Shown: positions 28,260 through 37,296 of the stretch, piece after piece
Layout: every line of letters begins with the position of its first letter
How positions within the stretch are numbered: position 1 is the first letter of the stretch
DNA from: Bacteroidales bacterium
GTDB lineage: Bacteria; Bacteroidota; Bacteroidia; Bacteroidales; Marinilabiliaceae
Length of the DNA: 64,000 nt
Direction of reading: 5' to 3'
Assembly (NCBI GenBank): GCA_003249255.1
Contig: QKJP01000049.1
Location: 1-64,000 of the forward strand
Position numbers and translations under genes: made by a program
Notes under the pieces: generated by a model
Told to the model about the DNA's origin: nothing
Databases searched by the model: none
What the model saw: only the letters and a program-made list of their open reading frames with translations

Positions 28260-29414
28260 CTATTTTTCTTTTTGAATAACATATTTGTATTTAATAAAAT
28301 AGACATAGGTTAGTAGCACACAAAATAATGAAGGTATAATCCACCATTTCATCATACCAACCATTCCGAAATCATCGATCATATAACTTATTGCAATATT
28401 TCCGAGGGTTTGTCCAATGCCCATGTAGGCTCCCCAAATAATTGATTGAGAAGTAGCATCTTGGTTTGGAGGAATGAGTCCTTTGATATAATCCACAGCT
28501 CCGACCAAAAAGAAAGCCAGTGAAACACCTTGCAAAAGACCTGTTAATAAAGCCAGGTTTTCATTTGGAAAAAATCCATATAAAACAAACCGAACCAACA
28601 TGGTACATAAAGCTATTAACATCACTTTTTTGGCGTTTAGTTTTTGCAATAAACGGTTCCCCACCAAGAATAGAGGTATTTCGCTAAAAGCCATTATTGC
28701 ATAAGCAAGACCAATGGTATCATTACTGGAGTTTAAAGAACTAAAATAAAGATTGAGGTAAGAGTTTACCGGTGCACAAACAACTCCATACAAGGTAATA
28801 ATACCGATGAACAACACTAATGGAATGTTTCGAAAAATATCTTTTAAGGTGTATGCTTCAAACTTACTGGTAAAAGTGTACTTCTTCCGTTTAATGGATA
28901 GTAATGGAATGATGGACAGGAAAAAAATGGTTGAGATATAAAAACTATATTTCACCGGAAAAAGAGTAAAAGCGAACCCTCCTAAAATTGCAGCTACTGC
29001 CCAGCCTAATGAACCCCATAAACGAAAACTACCAAAGGAGCCTTTCTTTTCCAGCGCACTAAACTGAATGGCCATGGCATCGTTTAATGGGCCCAGCGGG
29101 TGAAAAAAGAAAGTCATGATTGGAATAAAAAGCAAAATTACCCAGAATTCCTGGAGATAGCTTAATATAAACATAGCTAAAGCAGTTCCAAGGATAGCCA
29201 TTTTTAAAGTTGGACGAATGCCTTTTTTATCAGCCATGCGTCCCCATAAAATAACTACTACAAATATGGATGATTGAATAACCGCATTGATGGTTCCAAT
29301 CTCAGAACCTTTTAAACCAATATCTTCCAGATAGATATTGTAAAACACGCGCCACATAGCAAAGGCCATGAACAAAAGGATATAGATAATCCTAATTTTA
29401 CTGGATGTCATCAT
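28260..29414 (-). CDS. MFS transporter
   Basis: A 384-residue protein with about twelve membrane helices and the MFS loop motif GRMADKKGIRPTLK between helices 2 and 3. The N-terminus FYNIYLEDIGLKGSEIGTIN is like the MFS_1_like group (PPP/nucleoside-symporter-type permeases). The substrate is not determinable. It is the first gene of a probable two-gene unit with the SET-domain gene. Confidence 0.83.
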   Translation of the reverse strand: MMTSSKIRIIYILLFMAFAMWRVFYNIYLEDIGLKGSEIGTINAVIQSSIFVVVILWGRMADKKGIRPTLKMAILGTALAMFILSYLQEFWVILLFIPIMTFFFHPLGPLNDAMAIQFSALEKKGSFGSFRLWGSLGWAVAAILGGFAFTLFPVKYSFYISTIFFLSIIPLLSIKRKKYTFTSKFEAYTLKDIFRNIPLVLFIGIITLYGVVCAPVNSYLNLYFSSLNSSNDTIGLAYAIMAFSEIPLFLVGNRLLQKLNAKKVMLIALCTMLVRFVLYGFFPNENLALLTGLLQGVSLAFFLVGAVDYIKGLIPPNQDATSQSIIWGAYMGIGQTLGNIAISYMIDDFGMVGMMKWWIIPSLFCVLLTYVYFIKYKYVIQKEK

Positions 29415-29536
29415 AATGCATACAATTTAAGTAATGCAATATTACGTTCATCTTCCTGGATTTGATTCTGGTTAATTGTTAAATAAAACCAATTGTCCTT
29501 AAATTAATATACCACCAAGAATTTGTCTATCAGACC

Positions 29537-30262
29537 TTAATGCAATAGCGTTTCAATATAGTTTATAACCACAGGATATTCAATCTTAGGCCTCCCTAAA
29601 ACATGAACATCAACCGTCAATTCGTGTGCAGCATCAACCTTCTCTTTCATCCCACCGGCTTCGCCACTTTCTTTAGTAACCAGATGTTTGATGTTGTACT
29701 CCTTCATCAAAGCCATATTGGTTTCTTTCGTCATAATTCCTTTGGTGGCTATAATTTGATGGGCAGACAAGCCGGCTTTTTCACACAGTTCTATACTATC
29801 TACAACAGGTAAAACACGGGCGATGATGCGTCCGGTTGCGAAATCCTTAAAGAGTCCAATATTTTTGGAACCGATGGTTAAAAGAATATTGCCTTCTGTT
29901 TGTTGAAGGTGGGCAATCATCTCGTCATACGATTGATAGTATCTGGCATTCTCGCAAGTGTATGAAGGACGCTCGTAACGAATGTACTTTACTTTTTCGT
30001 CGGCACAAACTTTAATGGCTGAAGTACTCACCTCAGTAGCGAATGGATGGGAGGCATCAATAACTTGTTCAACAGCATGTTCTTTTATCAGCAATCTCAT
30101 ATCATTGGTTGATAGTTTTTGCTGAATAACCAACACATCATTCAATTGAGCCAATTCACTACCATAAGATGTGGTGGTACTTACTAATACTTTCTTGCCT
30201 TGCTCTACAAGTAGTTTTGCTATTTTGTTGGCATCTGAGGTGCCACCGATAATCCAAATCAT
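29537..30262 (-). CDS. cbiJ: Cobalt-precorrin-6A reductase
   Basis: A 241-residue protein starting MIWIIGGTSDANKIAKLL; the frame extends 23 codons upstream into repeat sequence, so the ATG at 30262 is preferred. The N-terminal nucleotide-binding glycine motif, DASHPFATEVS and VTKESGEAGGMKEK are typical of CbiJ/CobK. It reduces a ring double bond with NAD(P)H on the way to cobyrinate. It is the last gene of the minus-strand corrin operon, separated from cbiH by a 171-bp repeat-filled spacer. Confidence 0.92.
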   Translation of the reverse strand: MIWIIGGTSDANKIAKLLVEQGKKVLVSTTTSYGSELAQLNDVLVIQQKLSTNDMRLLIKEHAVEQVIDASHPFATEVSTSAIKVCADEKVKYIRYERPSYTCENARYYQSYDEMIAHLQQTEGNILLTIGSKNIGLFKDFATGRIIARVLPVVDSIELCEKAGLSAHQIIATKGIMTKETNMALMKEYNIKHLVTKESGEAGGMKEKVDAAHELTVDVHVLGRPKIEYPVVINYIETLLH

Positions 30263-30433
30263 AAAATAAGGGAAAAGGCAGAAGGCAGAAGGCAGAAGTA
30301 TTGAAAAACTACTTCTCCTAATTCCTTTCACCTTAGATTAACTTAATCTGTATTTATTAAAGCATTGGTCGGCATTGAAGTCACTTCCCTGCCTAGCCGG
30401 CAGGCAGGTGCCTTCTGCCTTGCCCCTTCAGCC
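30263..30433. repeat. Repeat-filled cbiH-cbiJ spacer
   Basis: Tandem ggcagaa units (30277-30298) on one side and ctgcctagccggcaggcagg (30389-30408) with gccttctgcc on the other. The stretch 30389-30421 recurs with two differences at 36128-36160. Confidence 0.7.
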
Positions 30434-31165
30434 TTAATTTAACTTATACCCTCTTCGCGTAATCATCTTTCCGTTAAGAAAACGGGTTTGACTGTTTCCA
30501 ATAACCAGCGTGGTAAACATGTCGATATCTTGATCTAGTAACTCATCTAAGGTGCAGGTAACTACCGATTGATCTTCGCGCATGGCATTTTGTACGACTC
30601 CGCAAGGGGTCTTTGGATCTTTGTATTCTAGTAAGATGGCAACAGCTTCTTTAATAAGCTCGGTACGTGTTTTGCTTTTAGGATTGTACATCGCTAAAGC
30701 AAAATCACCGGCACCAATGGCATGCAGACGCTTGATGATCATCTCGCGAGGTGTTAAAAGGTCACTTAAGCTGATGGTTACAAAATCGTTCATTAAAGGA
30801 GCTCCTAATAAGGATGCTGCTGATGTTGCTGCACTAATGCCGGGTACTACTTCAACATCTACCTTATTTCCATCTGCATCAACAACCTCCAACATGATTC
30901 CGGCCATGCCGTAAATGCCGGCATCTCCACTACTGATAAGGCTGACTGTTTTTCCTTCTTTGGCAAGTGCTAATACGTTTTCGCAACGCTCTACTTCTTT
31001 TAACATACCCGAGGAAATCATTTCTTTTTCGGGTAATAAATCGCGCACTAAGTTGATGTACGTTTTGTATCCAACAATAACATCACTTTCTTGCATGGCT
31101 TTTAAAGCTTTTGGGCAGATGTAATCCGCTCCACCCGGTCCTGTTCCTATTACGTAGATTTTCAT
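30434..31165 (-). CDS. cbiH: Cobalt-precorrin-3B C17-methyltransferase
   Basis: A 243-residue SAM-dependent tetrapyrrole methylase: GTGPGGADYICPKAL at the N-terminus, SSGDAGIYGMAGIMLE at the cofactor loop, and VVPGISAATSAASLLGAPLMNDF. These are the CbiH/CobJ signatures. It methylates C17 and contracts the ring in the anaerobic pathway. No C-terminal ferredoxin-like extension is present. It lies in the corrin operon between cbiG and cbiJ, each separated by long repeat-bearing spacers. Confidence 0.95.
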   Translation of the reverse strand: MKIYVIGTGPGGADYICPKALKAMQESDVIVGYKTYINLVRDLLPEKEMISSGMLKEVERCENVLALAKEGKTVSLISSGDAGIYGMAGIMLEVVDADGNKVDVEVVPGISAATSAASLLGAPLMNDFVTISLSDLLTPREMIIKRLHAIGAGDFALAMYNPKSKTRTELIKEAVAILLEYKDPKTPCGVVQNAMREDQSVVTCTLDELLDQDIDMFTTLVIGNSQTRFLNGKMITRRGYKLN

Positions 31166-31449
31166 TTTTATTTAGTTCGAAGTTCGGAGTACGGAGTCCG
31201 AAGCTATTTACAATATTATTTTAGTATTAAGATAAGAGTATCCAGGCTTATACCCATGATTTCTAACCTTATATATTACGCCCTTTCAGGGTTTGATTTG
31301 CAACTCCTTCTAAATATAGGGCGTTGCCCTATGCTAATATCTTGCGCCCCATTGGGGCTCACGTTGCATTAGTTTATCCCTAAGACTGCATCCAAGGATA
31401 ATTGATAACAATGATACTGAGAATTAATTCGTTCATTAATCATTTATAA
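31166..31449. repeat. Palindromic repeat array in the cbiG-cbiH spacer
   Basis: Contains agttcgaagttcggagtacg with ggagtccgaag (about 31174-31203), the palindrome atagggcgttgccctat (31316-31332) and gccccattggggc (31346-31358), in the same order as in other spacers of this operon. No ORF is present. Confidence 0.75.
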
Positions 31450-32463
31450 CTAAACATTAATCATTAAAAAGACCGACAGCGTCATTCCATCCTTCACCAA
31501 TCTCCTGGCTATAAACTCGCCTTCTTTGTTTCCTGCTAGGTAGGCGGCTGATTCACTAACGGCTCCGACTCCAACGGTTTGGCGAACAAAGTCTGAGCCT
31601 TCGAAAAGGTAATCGACTTCTTTGAGCTCATCAGCAGAATAGAACTTGGGTTGAATGCCAAATACCTTCTCCAGATTAAGAATTGCGGGTTCATCTGCTT
31701 TCACATCAATAGAGGCGATATTTGTAAGGGCTGATTTTTCAATATTTAAGTCATTAAGAGAATTGATGATAAAGTCTGTTAACGCCTGTGGATTAGTATC
31801 TCTTTTGCATCCTACTCCCAAGACAATATTTCTTGGGATGAGTTTAGCGAAAGGTAGATTTTCATTCAATCCTTTGCGGTTGCTAATGATCAGTTTGCCT
31901 TTAACTTCACCTTCCACTTTTGGTAAGATATCTTTGGGTACAATTTGATAATCGTCAACCAAAACAACAGTTTCACGATTAACCATCATGGCAGTGATAA
32001 TTTTGGCATCTTTCATAGAATCGATCACTAAATTGTATTCCTTGGCAATCATATCAACCGATGGCAGATTATTAACATCAGAAGCGGTGGTGATTACCGG
32101 ATTTGAATTTAGTAAAGATGCAACGCGCTCTGTTAACGCATTGGCTCCTCCTAAATGACCCGACAAAAGAGAAATGACATTGGTTGCCTTTTCGTCCATC
32201 ACCAACACTGCTGGGTCGCTTGTTTTGCTTTTCAGGTGAGCAGCAATGGAGCGCACCACAATGCCTGTCGACATTATGAAAATCAGCGCATCGTAGTTGT
32301 TAAACAAAGTGCCACAAAAGATTTTTAAAGGTTGATCCATAATGATCATTCCTTCCAAGGCCTGATTTTGCGAGGCATAGCAAGTGCTGCCGGGTAGCAT
32401 TGTTTGAAGCTTACCGGCGAGTTCGCATCCTTGTTTTGTTATGGCGATGATTCCGATTTTCAT
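31450..32463 (-). CDS. cbiG: Cobalt-precorrin-5A hydrolase
   Basis: A 337-residue protein with the CbiG N-terminal domain (MKIGIIAITKQGCELAGKL; IMSTGIVVRSIAAHLKSK; LSGHLGGANALTERV) and C-terminal CobE/GbiG domain (LGVGCKRDTNPQAL; VGVGAVSESAAYLAG). It opens the lactone ring and releases acetaldehyde, a step specific to the early-cobalt anaerobic route, so its presence defines the pathway type together with cbiD. Its length is normal. Confidence 0.95.
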   Translation of the reverse strand: MKIGIIAITKQGCELAGKLQTMLPGSTCYASQNQALEGMIIMDQPLKIFCGTLFNNYDALIFIMSTGIVVRSIAAHLKSKTSDPAVLVMDEKATNVISLLSGHLGGANALTERVASLLNSNPVITTASDVNNLPSVDMIAKEYNLVIDSMKDAKIITAMMVNRETVVLVDDYQIVPKDILPKVEGEVKGKLIISNRKGLNENLPFAKLIPRNIVLGVGCKRDTNPQALTDFIINSLNDLNIEKSALTNIASIDVKADEPAILNLEKVFGIQPKFYSADELKEVDYLFEGSDFVRQTVGVGAVSESAAYLAGNKEGEFIARRLVKDGMTLSVFLMINV

Positions 32464-32711
32464 TTTGTTAGTCCCATGTTCGGAGTCCGAAGCTCTTCCC
32501 TATCGTGTTATATATCACCCCTTCAGGGCTTGATTTACATTATGGTTATATACCTAGGGCTACACCCTAGGCTAATAGATATCGCACCGTTGGTGCTTAA
32601 ATCACATTTCGTTTATTTCTGAGAGCTTAGCACCGAACTATTGATAACGCCCCGTTAGAGCTTTATTCATTAATAACTAATCATTAACAATTAGTCATTA
32701 TTCTCTATTAT
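32464..32711. repeat. Palindromic repeat array in the cbiF-cbiG spacer
   Basis: Has ttcggagtccgaag (about 32478-32491), cctagggctacaccctagg (32553-32571) and gcaccgttggtgc (32584-32596), plus cattaat/attagtcatta units near 32670-32700. Order and orientation match the other corrin-operon spacers. Confidence 0.75.
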
Positions 32712-33479
32712 TTATTCATTGTTCTTTTTAGCTGCTCTGTACTCGTGTGAGAAATGGCTGGCATATAGCAAGGAGTTTTCGTACTCGTCGCCTAAGAACT
32801 TACCAACCATAATCATGGCAGTTTTAGAGATGTTCTCATCTTTTACTTTCTCGGCAATGTCTGCTAGTGTACCGTTAACGATTTTTTGATCAGGCCAACT
32901 GGCGCGTTGAACGATGGCAACCGGTGTATCGGCTGGATAGTGAGTCATTAAGCGTTCTGCTAACTTATCGATAAAACCTACTGATAAGAAAATACACATG
33001 GATGTTTGGTGCTGCGCCAAGTTTTCGATTTGCTCTAACTCGGGTACCGGTGTGCGGCCTTCCATACGAGTACAAATCACGGTTTGAGAAATTCCCGGTA
33101 CGGTAAACTCTTTCTTTACAGCGGCTGCTGCTGCTAAAAATGAACTGACACCCGGTATCACGGTGTAAGGAATATTCAGTTTTTTAAGCTCCTCGATTTG
33201 CTCACGATGAGAACCATAAATCGAAGGATCACCAGTATGAACACGAGCTACTAACTGACCGGCTTCGTAACCACGTTTCATCACGGTGATGATTTCTTCC
33301 AAATCCATTGAAGCACTGTTATGCACTTCTGCTCCTTCTTTATGACAGTCGATTACTGCCTTAGGAACTAAAGAACCAGCATAAATAATAATGTCGGCTT
33401 CACTAACAATTCGTTGACCTTTTACGGTAATTAATTCCGGATCTCCCGGGCCGGCTCCGATAAATACGATTGGATTCAT
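32712..33479 (-). CDS. cbiF: Cobalt-precorrin-4 C11-methyltransferase
   Basis: A 255-residue tetrapyrrole methylase starting MNPIVFIGAGPGDPELITVKG; seven further upstream codons (to 33500) are possible but unlikely. The cofactor loops RVHTGDPSIYGSHREQI and VIPGVSSFLAAAAAV, and ICTRMEGRTPVPELE, are CbiF/CobM signatures. It methylates C11 of the corrin ring using S-adenosylmethionine. Confidence 0.95.
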   Translation of the reverse strand: MNPIVFIGAGPGDPELITVKGQRIVSEADIIIYAGSLVPKAVIDCHKEGAEVHNSASMDLEEIITVMKRGYEAGQLVARVHTGDPSIYGSHREQIEELKKLNIPYTVIPGVSSFLAAAAAVKKEFTVPGISQTVICTRMEGRTPVPELEQIENLAQHQTSMCIFLSVGFIDKLAERLMTHYPADTPVAIVQRASWPDQKIVNGTLADIAEKVKDENISKTAMIMVGKFLGDEYENSLLYASHFSHEYRAAKKNNE

Positions 33480-33687
33480 TTTCGTTTTATAGTTAAACAC
33501 AGAGACACAAAGGCACTGAGTATATTATGAGATTATTGTTTTATCTTTTTGAAATTTAAGTATTAAGACTAAAAAAATGGTTGTTCTTCATAGATCTCGA
33601 CAAAGAAAGACTGAAACATTGAAATTTGCATTTGCTAAATAAAAACTCTGTGTCTCCGTGTTGAAATTCATACCCGTAATTTAAATC
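33480..33687. repeat. cbiL-cbiF spacer with inverted acacagagacac repeats
   Basis: aacacagagacacaaagg (near 33498-33515) and, inverted, ctctgtgtctccgtgtt (near 33646-33662) face each other across about 130 bp. No ORF of note lies between them. A related motif, tandem ctttgcgt, lies at 4727-4745. Confidence 0.6.
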
Positions 33688-34362
33688 CTATTTTCTTTTA
33701 ATTATTGCTGTTGAGAAGTAGGGAACATTGTCGTTCAATACTTCGATGTTGCGATGAATGACTTGATTGGGTTTACCGGCATCGGTAATCATCACAAAAT
33801 CATACTCGGGTTTTTCTTTTAAGAATGCATACAACTCTTTGTGATAAGCAGACACTTTCATGCAAACGACAGTGTTGGCAGTATCGAAAGCTTTGGCATC
33901 AAAGGCAGGTAAAACCATTAAGGAGTCATTTCCTTTGGTTAGAGGAAGATTCATTAAACTGCTGATGGCTGCAAATGAATAAATACCCGGTATGGTAATG
34001 CGTTCATATCTTTCATCCAAATACTCTAAAACATAACTGTATGTACTGTAAAGCATTGGATCTCCTAAAGTTAAGAATACCGCGTTTTCACCTTTATCTA
34101 AATGCGTCTGAATAGTAATAGCATTATTTCGGCGTGACTCTTGTCGAACATCTAATTGTTTTGCCATCGGAAATTCTAATTCCTCTACAACGACACCTAC
34201 TTTTAAATGGGGGCCTGCAATGTTTAAGGCGGTGCTCGCCTGCTCTTTTGATTTTGGAACGAATACCACATCGGCATTCTCTAAAGCTTTTGCTGCTTTG
34301 ATGGTTAGTAGTTCCGGATCGCCGGGACCAACTCCAATTCCGTATAGTTTTCCTTTGTTCAT
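33688..34362 (-). CDS. cbiL: Cobalt-precorrin-2 C20-methyltransferase
   Basis: A 224-residue tetrapyrrole methylase starting MNKGKLYGIGVGPGDPELLT. The frame continues 21 codons upstream to 34425, but those codons come from the cgaagtacggagtcc repeat, so 34362 is preferred. LTLGDPMLYSTYSYVLEYL and TIPGIYSFAAISSLM are CbiL/CobI motifs. It adds the C20 methyl group, the first dedicated step after cobalt insertion by CbiX. Confidence 0.93.
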   Translation of the reverse strand: MNKGKLYGIGVGPGDPELLTIKAAKALENADVVFVPKSKEQASTALNIAGPHLKVGVVVEELEFPMAKQLDVRQESRRNNAITIQTHLDKGENAVFLTLGDPMLYSTYSYVLEYLDERYERITIPGIYSFAAISSLMNLPLTKGNDSLMVLPAFDAKAFDTANTVVCMKVSAYHKELYAFLKEKPEYDFVMITDAGKPNQVIHRNIEVLNDNVPYFSTAIIKRK

Positions 34363-34538
34363 ATTTTTTAAAGTACGAAGTACGGAGTCCGAAAGTACGG
34401 AGTTATTTACATTCGTATTAGACATCGCCCCATTGGGACTTTATTTGCATTTTGCTTAATATCCCCAGGGCTGCACCCTAGGCTAATCGACATCGCTCCG
34501 TTGGAGCTTTAATCATTAATACCTTTATCCTCTATTAA
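34363..34538. repeat. Palindromic repeat array in the cbiT-cbiL spacer
   Basis: Contains cgaagtacggagtccgaaag, a gccccattgggac half, ccagggctgcaccctagg and gctccgttggagc, again in the same order as neighbouring spacers. Because it runs into the open frame upstream of cbiL it creates a false N-terminal extension. Confidence 0.75.
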
Positions 34539-35111
34539 TTATTCTTTAATTTTCAATGTCCTTCCGGTAATAATAAAGATGGGATTCGTTGCCATTAGCA
34601 TATCAGAGCTACCAAGAGTCTTTACTTTGTTAATGGCAATTTGAATGAGCTCTACATCATCAAATCCATTTTCTTTCATGTAAGTGAAGGCTTTGTACAT
34701 GGTTTCGATCACAATGGCTGAAACAACTACAATACTTTCATCGGGTGCATTTTTTTTAATCAATTCTAAAATCTGTTCCAGATTACCACCCGATCCACCT
34801 ATGAAATATTTATTGATTGTTGATAATTCTTCCATCCCAACAGGTGCCGATGCTTCAACAACTTTAAGGTTATTGATGTGATGCTTCGTGCAGTTTTGCT
34901 TGATTAAATCAATGCCCTCACGGTTGTGTTCGATGGCTAAAACTGAGCCTGCTGTTAAAAGAGTTGCTGCTTCGATGGCAATAGAACCGGTTCCGGCACC
35001 AACATCTACCATATTATCTGTTGGTTGAAGTTCGAGTTTACTTAAAATAATGGTTCGAATTTCTTCCTTAGTCATTGGCACTTTACCTCTTATGAATTCT
35101 GAATCTTTCAT
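34539..35111 (-). CDS. cbiT: Cobalt-precorrin-6B C15-methyltransferase (decarboxylating)
   Basis: A 190-residue class I SAM methyltransferase: TKEEIRTIILSKLELQPTD, then the SAM-binding VDVGAGTGSIAIEAA (about 39-53) and IGGSGGNLEQILELI. It methylates C15 and removes the acetate carboxyl from C12. Here it is a separate protein; in CobL the same domain is fused to CbiE. It lies 10 bases downstream of cbiE. Confidence 0.94.
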   Translation of the reverse strand: MKDSEFIRGKVPMTKEEIRTIILSKLELQPTDNMVDVGAGTGSIAIEAATLLTAGSVLAIEHNREGIDLIKQNCTKHHINNLKVVEASAPVGMEELSTINKYFIGGSGGNLEQILELIKKNAPDESIVVVSAIVIETMYKAFTYMKENGFDDVELIQIAINKVKTLGSSDMLMATNPIFIITGRTLKIKE

Positions 35112-35116
35112 TATTT

Positions 35117-35155
35117 AGATATTAGACTGATAGATGATAGACATTAGACTCAATA
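35117..35155. repeat. tagactgatagat repeat forming the cbiE 3' end
   Basis: tagactgatagatgatagac with attagac closely resembles the left repeat of the four-helix-bundle unit at 7879-7908 (13 bases identical, then similar). It encodes the last residues and stop of cbiE on the minus strand. Confidence 0.55.
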
Positions 35156-35766
35156 ATAACTGCACACATTTTAAAATCCCTTTCAAGAGTTAATGCTTCT
35201 TTGGGTGAACATGAGATGATTTCTTCATCTTCGTAGGATAGATTGTTACCAATGTGGAAGGTGCAATCCTCCAAGTTGTTTTCTACTAACTGGTGAGCAA
35301 TGACTTTCCAATTGGTTTTGCGATCAGTCAATAAAAACACCGATTCGTATGTTAGCAGGGCTTCAATAAAATTAAAGTTTTTTCCGTGAACTGAGGCTAA
35401 ACAGGCATTCTCGTATCCTAAACCAACTTTGGCATATAAATATTGGTAAGAACTGATGCCGGGTTCTATTTGCAAAGGCACATTCGGAAACTCTCGTTTG
35501 ATAAATGTGCGTAACGAATAAAAACCTGTATCACCCGAGACAACAATAGCGACATTGCCTGATAGCTGAAGCAGTTTGTCTTTTAGATCGGCAACCTTTC
35601 CGTTGAAAGTAACTTCGGGTTTGTTTAGATCTTTAAACAACTCCAACTGTCGGCGACCTCCCACAATTACATCTGCCTTTCTAACGGCTTTTACAACAGC
35701 AGGCAGTAAGTAGTCTGGATGACCGGGGCCAATTCCGCAGAGTGATATGTTTAGATTTGTATTCAT
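35122..35766 (-). CDS. cbiE: Cobalt-precorrin-7 C5-methyltransferase
   Basis: A 214-residue tetrapyrrole methylase starting MNTNLNISLCGIGPGHPDYLL; nine more codons upstream belong to repeat sequence. GGRRQLELF, VVSGDTGFYSLRTFI and EPGISSYQYLYAKVG are CbiE motifs. It methylates C5 (CbiT does C15). Its C-terminus (ESNVYHLSV) is encoded by a dispersed repeat, so the terminal residues may be a recent replacement. Confidence 0.93.
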   Translation of the reverse strand: MNTNLNISLCGIGPGHPDYLLPAVVKAVRKADVIVGGRRQLELFKDLNKPEVTFNGKVADLKDKLLQLSGNVAIVVSGDTGFYSLRTFIKREFPNVPLQIEPGISSYQYLYAKVGLGYENACLASVHGKNFNFIEALLTYESVFLLTDRKTNWKVIAHQLVENNLEDCTFHIGNNLSYEDEEIISCSPKEALTLERDFKMCAVIIESNVYHLSV

Positions 35767-36186
35767 TATTATTAGCCCGGAGTTCGGAGCCACGATAGCT
35801 ATCGTGGGTAGTCCGGAGTTATTTACAGCTTATTTATATCGCCCCTACAGAGCTTGATTTACATTTCGTTTTAAAACATAGGGCGTTGCCCTAGGCTATT
35901 ATCTTTTGCCCCTTTAGGGCAGATTCTCATTATTCTTTTCCTAGGGCTTTACCCTAGGCTACTTGATAACACCCCTTTGGGGCTTGATTCATATTTTGTT
36001 TTAAATCATAGGGCGTTGCCCTATGCTAATATATTGCGCCCCTTTGGGGCTTTCTTATTATCAGTTAATACTTTAATTACTTCTAGCATCCATAACTACT
36101 GGCTAAAAACTAACCACTTTTATACGTCTGCCTAGCCGTCAGGCAGGTGCCTACTGCCTTTTCCCTACTGCCTTTTGTTCTATTAT
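35767..36186. repeat. Largest palindromic repeat array, cbiD-cbiE spacer
   Basis: A 420-bp gap with no gene. It holds cacgatagctatcgtg (about 35792-35807), atagggcgttgccctaggc (about 35879), cctagggctttaccctagg (about 35940-35958), acccctttggggc, atagggcgttgccctatgc (about 36009) and gcccctttggggc (about 36038-36050), with cttgatt(t/c)a(c/t)att(t/a) linkers, i.e. at least two tandem units, then the ctgcctagccg repeat (36128-36160). Confidence 0.8.
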
Positions 36187-37296
36187 TTATTCATTATTAA
36201 TTGCTTTCAGCAACTCCATTGCTTCATTGCTCTCGCCAATCTTGCCGGCTACTTGGGAGAAGAGTATGCATTCGACTTGCAGTTCGTTATAGGTAAATAG
36301 TTCGCAGCGTTCTTTTACTTTTTGGGCCATATAATTCCAGAAACTTTCGTCGGGAATTAATTCGATGGCTTCTTCTGTGGTATTCACTTTCATCAACTTC
36401 TCAAAGGTTTCCATGTCTTTTGAATACTGCATGTAATGAGCTGCTAAAATTTCATTTCGTGCATCGGACACCCGACTGTGGGTTTGAAAAATTCCTCCTG
36501 CTACTTTTACTAATTTACCCGGGTGACCCACTAAAACTACTTTTTTCATACCGGCTTTTACACCTTCTTCTAGCATAAAGCCGATATAATTGGAAGTTAG
36601 TACAATGTCATCTGTATTAAAACTCAAGCTTTCGTTGGCAAAATATGTAGCATAATTGCCCGGAGCATATACTGCTGTATCGACACCATGTGCTCTTAAC
36701 TGATGAAGCTTCACCACCAAGGAAGCTTTTAAGGCCTCTTCACTCATGGGTTTCACAATGCCTGTTGTACCCAATACCGAAATACCCCCTACAATTCCTA
36801 AGCGCGGATTAAATGTGCGTTTGGCTAACTCTTCTCCGGCCGGTATACTCAAGGTAATTTCAATGCCTTTTCTTTCAGGAAGAATAGAACCAACAGCCTC
36901 AAGAATCATTTTACGTGGAATGGGATTGATAGCTGGTTGACCAACTTCTACCGGTAAGCCGGGACGAGTTACACTACCAATGCCTTTTCCGGCACTTATC
37001 TTCACGCCCAATTCTGTAATAAACTTAGCTGTGGCATGAATTTCAGCACCATGAGTGACATCCGGATCATCTCCTGCGTCTTTAACTGTATAACAACTGG
37101 CTTCGGTTGGATTAAACTTTGCACCTTTAATTTCTAACACATGCAAAGAACCATCGGGTAATGTCAACTCGACATGTTCGTAGGGCTTTTGGTTGATTAG
37201 CATCATGGCTGATGCCTTTGCAACCGCTGCCGAACAAGTGCCGGTGGTGTAACCTGTGCGCAGTTCTTTGGTTTGTATTTTTTTTGTTGAGTGCAT
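36187..37296 (-). CDS. cbiD: Cobalt-precorrin-5B C1-methyltransferase
   Basis: A 369-residue protein with the CbiD N-terminal motif ELRTGYTTGTCSAAVAKAS, then VKDAGDDPDVTHGAEI, GKGIGSVTRPGLPVEVGQPA and VLVGHPGKLVKVAGGIF. It performs C1 methylation in the anaerobic route and has no counterpart in the aerobic pathway. Start at 37296 gives the usual short lead before the TGYTTG motif. Confidence 0.95.
   Translation of the reverse strand: MHSTKKIQTKELRTGYTTGTCSAAVAKASAMMLINQKPYEHVELTLPDGSLHVLEIKGAKFNPTEASCYTVKDAGDDPDVTHGAEIHATAKFITELGVKISAGKGIGSVTRPGLPVEVGQPAINPIPRKMILEAVGSILPERKGIEITLSIPAGEELAKRTFNPRLGIVGGISVLGTTGIVKPMSEEALKASLVVKLHQLRAHGVDTAVYAPGNYATYFANESLSFNTDDIVLTSNYIGFMLEEGVKAGMKKVVLVGHPGKLVKVAGGIFQTHSRVSDARNEILAAHYMQYSKDMETFEKLMKVNTTEEAIELIPDESFWNYMAQKVKERCELFTYNELQVECILFSQVAGKIGESNEAMELLKAINNE

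Noticed and set aside
34363-34425. N-terminal extension of cbiL
   Set aside because: The codons come from the cggagtcc repeat and no such lead occurs in CbiL proteins.
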